DNA from: Verrucomicrobiales bacterium
Lineage (GTDB): Bacteria; Verrucomicrobiota; Verrucomicrobiia; Verrucomicrobiales; DEV007
Assembly: GCA_016795385.1 (NCBI GenBank)
Contig: JAEUHI010000003.1
Coordinates: 25,040-89,039, forward strand
Direction: 5' to 3'
DNA length: 64,000 nucleotides
The notes beneath the pieces are model-generated. The model had not been told where the DNA came from. It searched no databases and saw only the letters and a list, made by a program, of their open reading frames with translations. Made by a program: the position numbers and the translations under genes. Below are positions 42,893-51,094 of the stretch, piece after piece. How positions within the stretch are numbered: position 1 is the first letter of the stretch; each line of letters opens with the position of its first letter.

Positions 42893-44530
42893 ATGTCCTT
42901 CTCCTTACTGCGCGCCTTTCTTCGTCTCTCCTTCCTCGGAGCGATCGTGGTCGTGTCGGGAATGCTGCTCTGGCGTCATTTCGACTCAGGCAGACCCGCG
43001 CCCCTGCCCGCCGTCAAACCCGATCCTGCTCTGTCGATCGCCGTCGCGAAGGTAGACGCCGCCTTTAGAGCCTCGTGGTCCGCAGCCGCAGTCGAGCCCT
43101 CACCTGAGGCGGATGCCCTCACTCTCGCCCGCCGCCTCTCCCTCGCCCTCACTGGAGCGCCGCCTTCGCTTGAGGAGATCCGACGGCTCGAGGCCCTGCC
43201 GGAAGGAGCGGATCCGGTTGCGGCCTGGCTGGATCATCTCTTCTCCGACCGCCGCAGCGCAGACTACCTCGCCGAACGCTTCGCGAGGGCCTTTGTCGGT
43301 GTTGAGACGGGCCCCTTTCTTGTCTATCGCCGCCGCCGCCTCGTGACCTGGCTCGCCGACCAGATCGAAGTGAACCGTCCCTACGATGAGGTCGTGCGCG
43401 ACCTCGTCGCGGCGGAGGGGCTCTGGACGACACGTCCCGAGACGAACTTTCTCACCGTGACCGTGGTCGAGGGTGGAAAAGAGGGACCCGACGAGATGAA
43501 GCTGGCCGGCCGCACCGCACGAGCCTTTCTGGGGCTGAGCCTCGACTGCATGCAGTGCCATGACGACATGTTCGGCGACCGCTGGAAGCAGGCTGACTTC
43601 CATCAACTCGCCGCCTTCTTCGCCCCGGCGGAACTGAATCTCACCGGCATCCACGACGATTCGAAGAAGTCCTACGAAACGCGCTATCTCGGGGAAAAAG
43701 CGTCCGTGGAGGTGCCTCCGCTCGTCCCTTATGGTCGCGAACTGATGCCGCGGGCGGGCAAACCACGCGAGCAACTCGCCGCCTGGATCACCCATCCGGG
43801 GAACACCCCCTTCGCCCGCGCCGCGGTCAATCGGGTCTGGGCGGTGCTCTTTGGAAAACCGCTCATCGATCCCGTCGACAATCTCCCGATCGAGGGCCCC
43901 TTTCCGCCCGGTCTCGAAGAACTCGCCCGGGAGTTCACCGTGAGCGGTCACGACCTCAGGCACCTCATCCGGCTCATCGCCCTGTCCGATCCCTTCCGCC
44001 GCGCCAGCCGGTCGGCGGATCCTGACAAAGCCACCACACCGGAGCAGGAGGCCGCCTGGGCCGCGTTTCCCCTCACCCCCTTGCGGCCGGAACAGGTCGC
44101 CGGATCCGTCATCCAGGCCTCGACCCTGCCGGCGCTCGACAGCGACACCCACATTCTCCAGAAGCTCCGCCGCTTCGGCGAGACGCGGGATTTCGTGAAG
44201 CGCTACGGGGATCCCGGAGAGGAGGAGTTCGCCGGTGAATCCGGCACGATCCCGCAGCGGCTCCTCCTCATGAACGGAAAACTCGTTCGCGAGCGCACCG
44301 AGCCGAACCCGATTATGAACGCCTCGACAAGGCTCGCGAAAGTTGCGCCCTCGGACGAGACCGCGGTGCGGGCGGCCTTCCTCGCTTCGCTCACCCGCCA
44401 TCCCGAGCCCGCCGAGCTCGGGCATTTTACGGGAGTCCTCGCCGGCCTCAAAGGCAAAGATCGCGACGAGGCCTTCACCGACCTTTGCTGGACCCTGATC
44501 AACACCACCGAGTTCTCCTGGAACCGATGA
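42893..44530 (+). CDS. DUF1549/DUF1553 protein with N-terminal membrane anchor
   Basis: 545 residues. It begins with a signal anchor (LRLSFLGAIVVVSGMLLW) and lacks the cytochrome c domain found in the protein at 34122. DUF1549 is shown by RRLSLALTGAPPSLEEIRRLE, DYLAERFARAFVGVE and CMQCHDDMFGDRWKQADFHQLAAFF (CxxCH at about 219-223). DUF1553 features: WITHPGNTPFARAAVNRVWAVLFGKPLIDPVDNLPIEG and RLLLMNGKLVRERTE near the end. It is a short version of the family. The DUF1501 gene overlaps its stop as ATGA. Confidence 0.93.
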   Translation: MSFSLLRAFLRLSFLGAIVVVSGMLLWRHFDSGRPAPLPAVKPDPALSIAVAKVDAAFRASWSAAAVEPSPEADALTLARRLSLALTGAPPSLEEIRRLEALPEGADPVAAWLDHLFSDRRSADYLAERFARAFVGVETGPFLVYRRRRLVTWLADQIEVNRPYDEVVRDLVAAEGLWTTRPETNFLTVTVVEGGKEGPDEMKLAGRTARAFLGLSLDCMQCHDDMFGDRWKQADFHQLAAFFAPAELNLTGIHDDSKKSYETRYLGEKASVEVPPLVPYGRELMPRAGKPREQLAAWITHPGNTPFARAAVNRVWAVLFGKPLIDPVDNLPIEGPFPPGLEELAREFTVSGHDLRHLIRLIALSDPFRRASRSADPDKATTPEQEAAWAAFPLTPLRPEQVAGSVIQASTLPALDSDTHILQKLRRFGETRDFVKRYGDPGEEEFAGESGTIPQRLLLMNGKLVRERTEPNPIMNASTRLAKVAPSDETAVRAAFLASLTRHPEPAELGHFTGVLAGLKGKDRDEAFTDLCWTLINTTEFSWNR

Positions 44531-45834
44531 ATCCCCTCCCCTTTTCCTCCTGCGGCTCGATCGACCACCTCCACGCGTGGTCGAGGCGACGTTTTCTCCA
44601 AGGCTCGGCCCTCGCCGGACTAGGTTGGCTCACTCCCCTCTCCCGCCAACTCGTCCGCAGCGCGGAAGCAACGGGCCGGCGGCCGAAGTCGGTCATCGTG
44701 CTCTGGATGGAGGGCGGGATGAGCCAGCTCGAGAGCTTCGATCCCCATCCCGGCAGCACCATCGCCTACGGCGCCAAGGCCATTTCCACCGCGACGAAAG
44801 GTATCCAGTTCGGTGCGGGTCTCCCGCTCACCGCCGAACTCGCGAACGACTTTTCCGTGATCCGCTCCGTGACGAGCAAAGAGGGCGACCACTCGCGCGC
44901 GACCTACAACGTGAAAACAGGTTACCGCCCTTTCCCGAATCTCGTTCATCCCTCGATCGGCTCGATCATCTGTCATAGCGTGCCCGGTCCAGACGGTGCC
45001 GTCCTCGACCTGCCCTCGCTCATCTCCATTCTCCCGGGCGGATTCCCCGCGCGCGGCGGTTACCTCGGCGCGCGCTACGACGCCTTCCAGACAGGCGACC
45101 CGGTGCAGCCGATCCCCGACGTCCGCCCGCTCGCCACCGCGGATCGTCAGCAGCAGCGCCTCGATTCGCTCGCCGTGCTCGAGCAGACCTTCTCGAAGGG
45201 GCGCCTCGCCGACCTCGAGAACGAACGCACCCTCCACCGCACCTCGCTTGAGCGAGCGCAACGGCTCATGTCTTCCGAGCAACTCACCGCCTTCGACGTC
45301 AGCGGCGTGCCGAAAGCCGAGCGGGAATCCTTCGGCGATTCGCCCTTCGGACGAGGCTGTCTCGCGGCGATCCGCTTGATCGAGGCCGGAGTGCGCTGCG
45401 TCGAGGTGACGCTGCGCGGATGGGATACCCACATCGACAATGCGGAGGGTCAGGCGACCCAGCTCGCCCTCCTCGATCCCGCCCTCTCCGCCCTGATCCG
45501 CGGGCTGAAAGCGCGCGACCTTTACGACGACACCCTGCTTCTCGTCGCGACCGAATTCGGCCGCACCCCGAAGCAGAACGTCGCCGAGGGACGCGACCAT
45601 TGGCCGCACGGATTCAGTGTTCTGTTAGGCGGCGGCGGTCTCCGGGGAGGCCTCGCCGTGGGTGCCACCGATCCGGGCGGTGAAAAGCAGGAGCCGGATC
45701 GCGCCGTCCGCGTCGAGGACGTCCACGCCACGATCCTCCGCCGACTCGGCATCGACACGAGCGAGGAACTGCTCACCCCGATCGGCCGACCGATCAAGGT
45801 GAGCGAAGGACGGGTCATCCAGGAACTCGTCTGA
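44527..45834 (+). CDS. DUF1501 exported protein, coupled to DUF1549 gene
   Basis: 435 residues. The ATG at 44527 is in the ATGA overlap with the previous gene. A twin-arginine-type signal lies at residues about 15-40 (SRRRFLQGSALAGLGWLTPL). DUF1501 core: VIVLWMEGGMSQLESFDPHPG, IRSVTSKEGDHSRATYNVKTGYRP, RLIEAGVRCVEVTLRGWDTHIDN, LVATEFGRTPKQN and GRDHWPHGFSVLLGGGGLRGG. It forms the second coupled DUF1549-DUF1501 pair in the window and ends three bases from the converging DUF1080 gene. Confidence 0.95.
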   Translation: MNPLPFSSCGSIDHLHAWSRRRFLQGSALAGLGWLTPLSRQLVRSAEATGRRPKSVIVLWMEGGMSQLESFDPHPGSTIAYGAKAISTATKGIQFGAGLPLTAELANDFSVIRSVTSKEGDHSRATYNVKTGYRPFPNLVHPSIGSIICHSVPGPDGAVLDLPSLISILPGGFPARGGYLGARYDAFQTGDPVQPIPDVRPLATADRQQQRLDSLAVLEQTFSKGRLADLENERTLHRTSLERAQRLMSSEQLTAFDVSGVPKAERESFGDSPFGRGCLAAIRLIEAGVRCVEVTLRGWDTHIDNAEGQATQLALLDPALSALIRGLKARDLYDDTLLLVATEFGRTPKQNVAEGRDHWPHGFSVLLGGGGLRGGLAVGATDPGGEKQEPDRAVRVEDVHATILRRLGIDTSEELLTPIGRPIKVSEGRVIQELV

Positions 45835-45837
45835 GGC

Positions 45838-46521
45838 TCAATCCAGCACCTTGATCTTCACGTTGCGGAAGGAGACGACGTTGCCGTGATCCTGCAGGCA
45901 GATGAAACCCTTGGTGGGTTTGCCGAACTTGGGGAATTTCGAAAACTTGCTCGCCGCGACCTTGGCATCCCAGTCGGCGGAGCCCTTCACGTATTCGACG
46001 TACTGGGTGCCGTTCATGAAATGGACACACTTCTCGGGTGTGATGATGATGTGGATCGTGTTCCACTCGCCCACCGGCTTCGTCGTATCGACCGTGGGTG
46101 CGTAGAGCTGGTAAAGCCAGCCGGCCTTCTGCGGATCATGACCGTCGACATTGTCCTGGATCTGGATCTCCGGACCGGTGCGCCACGGCGTGTCTTCTTC
46201 CTCGGTGACATGATACATGAGGCCGCTGTTGCCGCCTTTGGTGATCTTGTAATCGAGTTTCAACTCGAAGGCACCGTAGGTCTCCTTCGTGATGATGTCG
46301 CCGCCGCCCTTCTCGGTGAGGGTGAAGGCGCCGTCGGCGATCTGCCACTTGTCGCTGAGGCCATCCTTCTTGAAGTTGCGCCATTGCGAGAGGTCCTTGC
46401 CATCGAAGAGCAGTTTCCATCCCTCCGCCTTTTCGGCGTCGGTCAGGGTGTTGGCCTCGTCGGCATGGAGGGCGAGCGAAGTGGCGAAGAGCGGAGCGAG
46501 CAGCAGCAGCGGGAGTTTCAT
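45838..46521 (-). CDS. exported DUF1080 (3-keto-disaccharide hydrolase family) protein
   Basis: 227 residues. Signal peptide (MKLPLLLLAPLFATSLALHA) and a single concanavalin-like jelly-roll domain: EGWKLLFDGKDLSQWRNF, WQIADGAFTLTEKGGGDIITKE, YGAFELKLDYKITKGGNSGLMY, GPEIQIQDN, GEWNTIHIIITPEKCVHFMNGTQ and C-terminal FICLQDHGNVVSFRNVKI. Some members hydrolyse 3-keto-glycosides produced by periplasmic glucoside-3-dehydrogenases; the glutamates in the jelly roll are compatible. The ATG at 46521 starts the signal peptide. Confidence 0.94.
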   Translation of the reverse strand: MKLPLLLLAPLFATSLALHADEANTLTDAEKAEGWKLLFDGKDLSQWRNFKKDGLSDKWQIADGAFTLTEKGGGDIITKETYGAFELKLDYKITKGGNSGLMYHVTEEEDTPWRTGPEIQIQDNVDGHDPQKAGWLYQLYAPTVDTTKPVGEWNTIHIIITPEKCVHFMNGTQYVEYVKGSADWDAKVAASKFSKFPKFGKPTKGFICLQDHGNVVSFRNVKIKVLD

Positions 46522-46634
46522 GGTCGGGAGATTTATCATGGTCAGGCTCCCCCGGCAAGCCCGGGAAACACCGCGATCAATGAGCCTCGCGCGGGATTGA
46601 CTGGAAAAGCGCAGCGGTTAGGATCGCGTCCAAC

Positions 46635-47618
46635 ATGTCCGCCCCACCCCGCGTCGCCATCATCGACTGGATCCGTTCACCCCAAGGCGATCCCGAATCC
46701 TCGGTGGAATGCGACGTGATCGGCGACGCCGCGGAGGTACGCCGCTACCTCTGCGACAGCGACGCCGATTTCGACGACGAAATCCATGGTGCCGACGCCC
46801 TCATCGTCTGGCACAACGCGCCGATCACGGCCGCGGGTCTGTCCAAGCTGCGGAACTGCCGCGCGATCATCCGCAACGGTGTCGGCTTTGATTCAGTGGA
46901 CGTGGCCGCGGCGGCGGATCTGGGCATCGCCGTCTGCAATGTGCCCGACTACGGCACGGAGGAGGTGGCCGATCATGCCATCGCCCTGACGCTGGCACTT
47001 TGCCGGCAACTCTTTCCCCTCGATGCGGAAGCCAAGCAGCTCGGCTGGGCCATCGAGGTCTCGCCGAAGTTGAGACGTCTCCGGGAAATGACTTTCGGCG
47101 TGGTCGGACTCGGCCGCATCGGCACGGCGACGGCACTGCGGGCGAAGGCTCTCGGATTCCGGGTCGTCTTCTTCGATCCCTACCTGCCGAATGGAGCGGA
47201 CAAGGCGGTCGGGATCACCCGCTGCCGCACGCTCGACGAATTGCTCGGGCAATGCGACGTGCTCTCGCTGCATTGCCCCCTGAATGAGGAAACCCGCCAC
47301 CTCATCGACGAACGCGAACTGGCGCGGCTGCGGCCCGGTGCTTTTGTCGTGAATACGGCGAGGGGCGCGGTGATCCGGAAAGAGGCGATCCTCTCCGCGC
47401 TGAGGTCCGGCCACCTCGGTGGTGCGGGACTGGATGTCGTGGAGGACGAGCCGCTGCGCACCGCGGAAGAAGCCGCTACCCCGAATCTGATCGTCACGTG
47501 TCACGCCGCCTTCTGCAGCGTGGAATCCAAAATCGAAATGCGCACGACCTCCGCCCGGATCGCCCTCGCCGCCGTGACGGGAGCGCCTCTTGAAAACGTG
47601 GTGAACGGCGTCGTCTGA
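46635..47618 (+). CDS. D-2-hydroxyacid dehydrogenase, CtBP-like
   Basis: 327 residues. NAD-dependent D-isomer-specific 2-hydroxyacid dehydrogenase. Rossmann motif FGVVGLGRIGTATALRAKALG, then catalytic Arg in VNTARGAVI, Glu in DVVEDEP and His in VTCHAAFCS. The N-terminal IIRNGVGFDSVDVAAAADLGIAVCNVPDYGTEEVADHAI and the HAAFCS ending are typical of the C-terminal-binding-protein-like branch. Substrate unknown; phosphoglycerate dehydrogenase is less likely as no ACT domain is present. It converges on the BlaR1-like gene across a terminator. Confidence 0.92.
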   Translation: MSAPPRVAIIDWIRSPQGDPESSVECDVIGDAAEVRRYLCDSDADFDDEIHGADALIVWHNAPITAAGLSKLRNCRAIIRNGVGFDSVDVAAAADLGIAVCNVPDYGTEEVADHAIALTLALCRQLFPLDAEAKQLGWAIEVSPKLRRLREMTFGVVGLGRIGTATALRAKALGFRVVFFDPYLPNGADKAVGITRCRTLDELLGQCDVLSLHCPLNEETRHLIDERELARLRPGAFVVNTARGAVIRKEAILSALRSGHLGGAGLDVVEDEPLRTAEEAATPNLIVTCHAAFCSVESKIEMRTTSARIALAAVTGAPLENVVNGVV

Positions 47619-47620
47619 CC

Positions 47621-47651
47621 AAAGAAAACTCCGCCTCCCACCACGAGGCGG
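47621..47651 (-). terminator. terminator of the blaI-blaR1-like operon
   Basis: On the minus strand CCGCCTC-GTGGTGG-GAGGCGG (7-base stem) is followed by AGTTTTCTTT. It lies 37 bases after the BlaR1-like stop. An alternative longer pairing (AACTCCGC/GCGGAGTT) overlaps it and could serve the plus-strand dehydrogenase gene. Confidence 0.75.
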
Positions 47652-47687
47652 AAGAGCGGAGTTGAGAAAACGACTTCTTCGGAAGAC

Positions 47688-49403
47688 TTAGGCTTCAGGC
47701 CCTTTCTCCGCATTGGGACGAGGTTGATCGCCATCGCGGGGAGCACCTTCAGGACGCGGACGATCGCCATCACGCGGTCCACCTTCGGGGCGAGGACGAT
47801 CGCCGTCACGCATTCCACCTTCGGGACGCGGACGATCGCCATCGCGCGGTCCACCTTCAGGGCGGGGACGATCGCCGTCACGCATTCCACCTTCGGGACG
47901 CGGACGATCGCCGTCACGCGGTCCACCTTCGGGGCGCGGTCCACCTTCGTGCCGAGGTCCGTGGCCTGGACCGCCGATGCGAACGTCGCGGATGCCGGCG
48001 TCCCGCAGTGCGTCAACGACTTGATTCACCTGATGGAAAGGGATCTGCGGTTCCGCTGAGACGATCGCGGCCCGGGCCTTCATGTGGACGAGTTCGCCAC
48101 GCAGCTTGCCGTTCGGAATGAAGCGATCCGCGATGCGGGCACCGTCCGGCACGACAAACACCGCGATCTCGCCGGGGTGGGGACCGGGACGTCCGCCTTC
48201 CTGGGGCCGCTCGCCTTCACGGCCTCCTTCGCGGGGCCGATCCCCTTCGCGTCCACCTTCCCGGGGACGATCCCCGTCACGTGGTCCTTCGGGACGCCGG
48301 GCTCCTTCGCGCTCTTCTCCGCGAGGACGTTCGCCCTCGCGCTCCCCGCCACGGGGACGCTCTCCCTCCTGGGGCGGACGCTTTTCATCGGCCGTCGCGG
48401 AGCCGAAAGAGAGGGCCATGATCCCGGCGAGGCCGGGGACGAGCATGGCATTGAGCCACACACTTTTTCTGACGGGGTTTGTGATCATTTGGATGCGCTG
48501 TTGCAGGGTGGGATGGTTGCGGACACACGGCGCCACTCCTGCAATGGCGGGTGCCGGAAGAAAATCGCTCTGCACCCGCAAGAGGGTGCGTCCGTAGTCG
48601 AATCGCTCGGCGGGTGCGAGGCGGGAAAGGGTGCGGGCGTCGCAGAGCAGTTCGCGATCGGATTGAAAGCGCGAAACGGCGACCCAGACGAGAGGATTGA
48701 ACCAGTGCACGGCCTGGACGAGGGCGGCCACCCAATTCTGCAGCACGTCGTGACGCCGCACATGCTCGAGTTCGTGCATGAGGATGAGCCGCAGGGCGGC
48801 CGGATCGAATCGCGACTCCCAATCCTCCGGCAGCACGAGGCGCACGGTCGTCACCCCGCACACCGCGGGAGTGCCGCCGGCGGGTCCCAAGACGATGCGG
48901 AGATCCTGCCCCACGCCCAACTCACGGGCCACCTTGCGGACCAGGCCGATGAGGTCGGGGTCCCGGCAAGGCAGGAGCCCCGCTCCGGATTCGTACCGGT
49001 GCTGGCGCCAAAGAATCGCCATGAGAAACGCGAGCGCCCCGAGCGCCCAGATCACTCCGAGAAGGAGAGGCCACACCTCGCCGGTCGAGTCAAGCGGCAC
49101 CTCAACAGGCACGGCGACGCCGGGCAGCGCCTCCATCATCGGGCTGGCGGCGACTTCCGCCGGGATCGTCTCCGTTGTCGCCATCGAGACTTCCGGGCGG
49201 AACCAATTGCCCAATCCGGGCAGCGAAGGCATGAAGGCTGGCACCAGCAGCTTCACGCCCACCACCGTCCAGAGCGCCACCCGCCAGCGTGGCCCGAGGC
49301 GACCACCGAGGACGCGGGAGAGAATCAAGACGGTCAAGATCAGCACCGAACCCTCCAGGGTCGTGCGGTAGAGCCAGTCATGGGTGAGGTCTTGGAAGTT
49401 CAT
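47688..49403 (-). CDS. BlaR1/MecR1-like M56 metalloprotease fused to ExbD-like domain and Arg-rich repeats
   Basis: 571 residues. The N-terminal half is an M56 membrane protease: several hydrophobic segments (VLILTVLILSRVLG, WRVALWTVVGVKLLV, LLLGVIWALGALAFLMAILW), then zinc site HELEH at residues 210-214 in LILMHELEHVRRHD, and AVHWFNPLVWVA. Family role: signal-activated cleavage of the BlaI repressor encoded just upstream. The usual penicillin-binding sensor domain is absent. Instead, after a fourth membrane segment come a Gly/Arg/Glu-rich linker (residues about 345-405), a domain at about 408-478 (IAVFVVPDGARIADRFIP, IPFHQVNQVVDALRDAGIRDV) resembling the periplasmic ExbD/TolR fold, and six 12-residue repeats (PRDGDRPRPEGG). 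blaI ends three bases before it. Confidence 0.9.
   Translation of the reverse strand: MNFQDLTHDWLYRTTLEGSVLILTVLILSRVLGGRLGPRWRVALWTVVGVKLLVPAFMPSLPGLGNWFRPEVSMATTETIPAEVAASPMMEALPGVAVPVEVPLDSTGEVWPLLLGVIWALGALAFLMAILWRQHRYESGAGLLPCRDPDLIGLVRKVARELGVGQDLRIVLGPAGGTPAVCGVTTVRLVLPEDWESRFDPAALRLILMHELEHVRRHDVLQNWVAALVQAVHWFNPLVWVAVSRFQSDRELLCDARTLSRLAPAERFDYGRTLLRVQSDFLPAPAIAGVAPCVRNHPTLQQRIQMITNPVRKSVWLNAMLVPGLAGIMALSFGSATADEKRPPQEGERPRGGEREGERPRGEEREGARRPEGPRDGDRPREGGREGDRPREGGREGERPQEGGRPGPHPGEIAVFVVPDGARIADRFIPNGKLRGELVHMKARAAIVSAEPQIPFHQVNQVVDALRDAGIRDVRIGGPGHGPRHEGGPRPEGGPRDGDRPRPEGGMRDGDRPRPEGGPRDGDRPRPEGGMRDGDRPRPEGGPRDGDRPRPEGAPRDGDQPRPNAEKGPEA
47712..47927. repeat. 36-bp tandem array (72-bp higher-order) in the BlaR1-like gene
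   Basis: Encodes six units of 12 residues that alternate PRDGDRPRPEGG and MRDGDRPRPEGG, so the true period is 72 bases. All units stay in frame. Confidence 0.85.
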
Positions 49404-49406
49404 CGT

Positions 49407-49823
49407 TTATTCGGATGGAGTTTGGCGTTTCTCCGCCTCATCGAGAAGACGGCGCAGGGCCTCGATTTCCTCCTGCGGGATCTTTTCGGATTCGACCATC
49501 CCGGCCAAAAAGGGCACGAGACGGCCGTCGAAGACGCGACCGAGAAACGAACGGCTTTCATCCAGCTGGCAGTCGGCTTGCGAAAAGACGGGCGTATACC
49601 GGAACTCCCGCCCCAGCTCCTCGACCGAGAGCGCTCCCTTCGTGACGAGACGACGGATCAGGGTCTGCACCGTGCGGGGCTTCCAATCACTGCCGGATTC
49701 GAGAGACTCCACTGCTTCCCGGAGGGTCGAGGGACCGCGATCCCAGAACACGTTCATCACCTTCCACTCCGCATCGGAAATGCTGGGCGGCGCGACAGGT
49801 TTGCGTTGGTTTCGGCCCTTCAT
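49407..49823 (-). CDS. BlaI/MecI/CopY family transcriptional repressor
   Basis: 138 residues. Winged-helix repressor: SISDAEWKVMNVFWDRGPSTLREAVESL, then WKPRTVQTLIRRLVTKGALSVE with the recognition helix, and GREFRYTPVFS. The C-terminal dimerisation helices (RSFLGRVFDGRLVPFLAGMVE, EIEALRRLLDEAE) are typical. It is expected to bind the two dyads at its own promoter and to be cleaved by the M56 protease encoded three bases downstream. No beta-lactamase or penicillin-binding protein gene is in the window, so the target stress is unknown. Confidence 0.94.
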   Translation of the reverse strand: MKGRNQRKPVAPPSISDAEWKVMNVFWDRGPSTLREAVESLESGSDWKPRTVQTLIRRLVTKGALSVEELGREFRYTPVFSQADCQLDESRSFLGRVFDGRLVPFLAGMVESEKIPQEEIEALRRLLDEAEKRQTPSE

Positions 49824-49824
49824 G

Positions 49825-49867
49825 GATTACGTGTGTAATCTATGGATGACAGTTGTAATCCTGTCAA
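49825..49867 (-). promoter_or_regulatory. blaI promoter with two BlaI-type operators
   Basis: On the minus strand TTGACA (49862-49867, perfect -35) and CATAGA (49839-49844, -10) are 17 bases apart. Operator 2, GATTACAACTGTCATC (49845-49860), fills the spacer; operator 1, GATTACACACGTAATC (49825-49840), overlaps the -10 and the start region. Each is a 7-2-7 dyad of GATTACA/TGTAATC with one imperfect base, and their centres are 20 bases apart, two helical turns. The leader would be under 10 bases. Confidence 0.85.
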
Positions 49868-49961
49868 AGAAAAATTTCCCATTCATGATCCCGATCTGTC
49901 TGCAACCCCATCAGCGGACAGCGGTTGCACGAGCTTTTACGCCGCCTGGGGTCAACGACGC

Positions 49962-50663
49962 TCAATCGCCGCTCTCGTTCTCGGCCCCGGGGAAGAATCG
50001 ATCACGGAGCCAGACATGCTTCACCACCGTCCAGATCAGCCCGGCGGAAATGTAGGCAATCCCCGCGACGAGAATGGGATCGCGACCGGCGAGAAAATGG
50101 AGGGCCGCGGCGAGAATCCCGCCCGCGATGAACGCTGCCGTGAGCAGCCCCGGCACGGCGATTTTCCACCGGGGGATGTCGAAGCCGCGCACGCGCATCC
50201 CGAGAGTGATGCCGAAATCGGTGATCATCCCGGTGAGGTGGGTCGTCCGCAGAATGATGCCGCGGTAGCGCGACGCGAGCGAGTTCTGGATGCCGCAGCC
50301 AAAGGCCGCCAGCCCGATCGCGAGCCCTGGCGAACCCGCTACGACATACCAGGAGAGCACAAAAAGCACTCCGATCCCGGTGACGGTCCGCCCATAAGGA
50401 CGGGCGAAGTCCAGCGTCGGGTGATGGATGAGCAGCCCCGCGACAAACGCCCCCACAAAAAAGGCGAAAGCCGCCACGCTCACCCGTCCCAATTCCGCCA
50501 TCACTTCGGGAGAGCTGCGGACCAGATCGATCGAGAGCTTGGAGATGTCACCCGTGAGATGGCTCACCGACGTGCCCGTGCGGAGGAGCAGTCCGATGTT
50601 GGCGAAGGCGGCACCGAAGGCGAGACAACAGCCGCCGGCGAGAATGACCTGCTGGATACGCAT
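49962..50663 (-). CDS. DUF1275 (YoaK-like) integral membrane protein
   Basis: 233 residues with about six hydrophobic segments: QQVILAGGCCLAFGAAFANIGLLL, VAAFAFFVGAFVAGLLI, TGIGVLFVLSWYVVAG, GLLTAAFIAGGILAAAL and VAGIAYISAGLIWTVV. TSVSHLTGDISKLSIDL and CGIQNSLASRYRGIILRTTHLTGMITDFGI are the DUF1275 signatures. Function not established. I chose ATG 50663 because a longer start (50759) would place a strong terminator inside the gene. It is a single gene downstream of that terminator. Confidence 0.9.
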   Translation of the reverse strand: MRIQQVILAGGCCLAFGAAFANIGLLLRTGTSVSHLTGDISKLSIDLVRSSPEVMAELGRVSVAAFAFFVGAFVAGLLIHHPTLDFARPYGRTVTGIGVLFVLSWYVVAGSPGLAIGLAAFGCGIQNSLASRYRGIILRTTHLTGMITDFGITLGMRVRGFDIPRWKIAVPGLLTAAFIAGGILAAALHFLAGRDPILVAGIAYISAGLIWTVVKHVWLRDRFFPGAENESGD

Positions 50664-50701
50664 CTTCTTAAGATCCCGCCGACCATCCGGAGCGCCAACC
50701 A

Positions 50702-50740
50702 GAAAAAAACCCCGGGGTGCGGACACCACGGGGTTTTGAA
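50702..50740 (-). terminator. rho-independent terminator after small lipoprotein gene
   Basis: AAACCCCG (50707-50714) pairs with CGGGGTTT (50729-50736), with an inner GGTG/CACC extension; on the minus strand it runs into seven Ts. It separates the lipoprotein gene at 50787 from the DUF1275 gene. Confidence 0.85.
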
Positions 50741-50786
50741 AGAGATTGCGATTCTCCACGCGGATCGCGTGGGAGTCCGCGACACC

Positions 50787-50948
50787 TCACTTGGGTTGCT
50801 CGGCAGCCGGGGCAGCGGGAGCAGCAGGAGCTTCGGCGGCGGGAGCGGCTTCAGGAGCAGCAGCTTCGGGAGCCTTCTTCTCGCAGCCGACGAGGCCGAA
50901 ACCGAGAGTGAGAGCGAGGGTGGCGAGAGAGATACGGATGATGTTCAT
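50787..50948 (-). CDS. small Ala/Pro/Glu-rich lipoprotein (53 residues)
   Basis: Begins MNIIRISLATLALTLGFGLV and reaches a lipobox-type Cys (GLVGC) at residue 22. The mature 32 residues are EKKAPEAAAPEAAPAAEAP and similar, a low-complexity Ala/Pro/Glu linker with no domain. A strong terminator follows 45 bases after the stop, which supports a real transcribed gene. Such tiny lipoproteins may be envelope spacers, comparable in build to entericidin-like or Lpp-like proteins, but there is no homology evidence. Start ATG at 50948. Confidence 0.8.
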   Translation of the reverse strand: MNIIRISLATLALTLGFGLVGCEKKAPEAAAPEAAPAAEAPAAPAAPAAEQPK

Positions 50949-51094
50949 AGGATTTGCCCGAGTATGGTTGTTAGATGGGTCGGGTTACAGCCGGGAGGCT
51001 CGCATGTTCGCGCGGATCTGGCAATACCGATGAAGAGGATTTTTTTCCATTTCGGACTGTTCCCTCCTCCCTTCATCACGCCAAGCCGCCTGCT

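Noticed and set aside
47688..49823. Beta-lactam resistance operon
   Set aside because: No beta-lactamase or penicillin-binding protein gene is adjacent and the BlaR1-like protein lacks the penicillin sensor domain.
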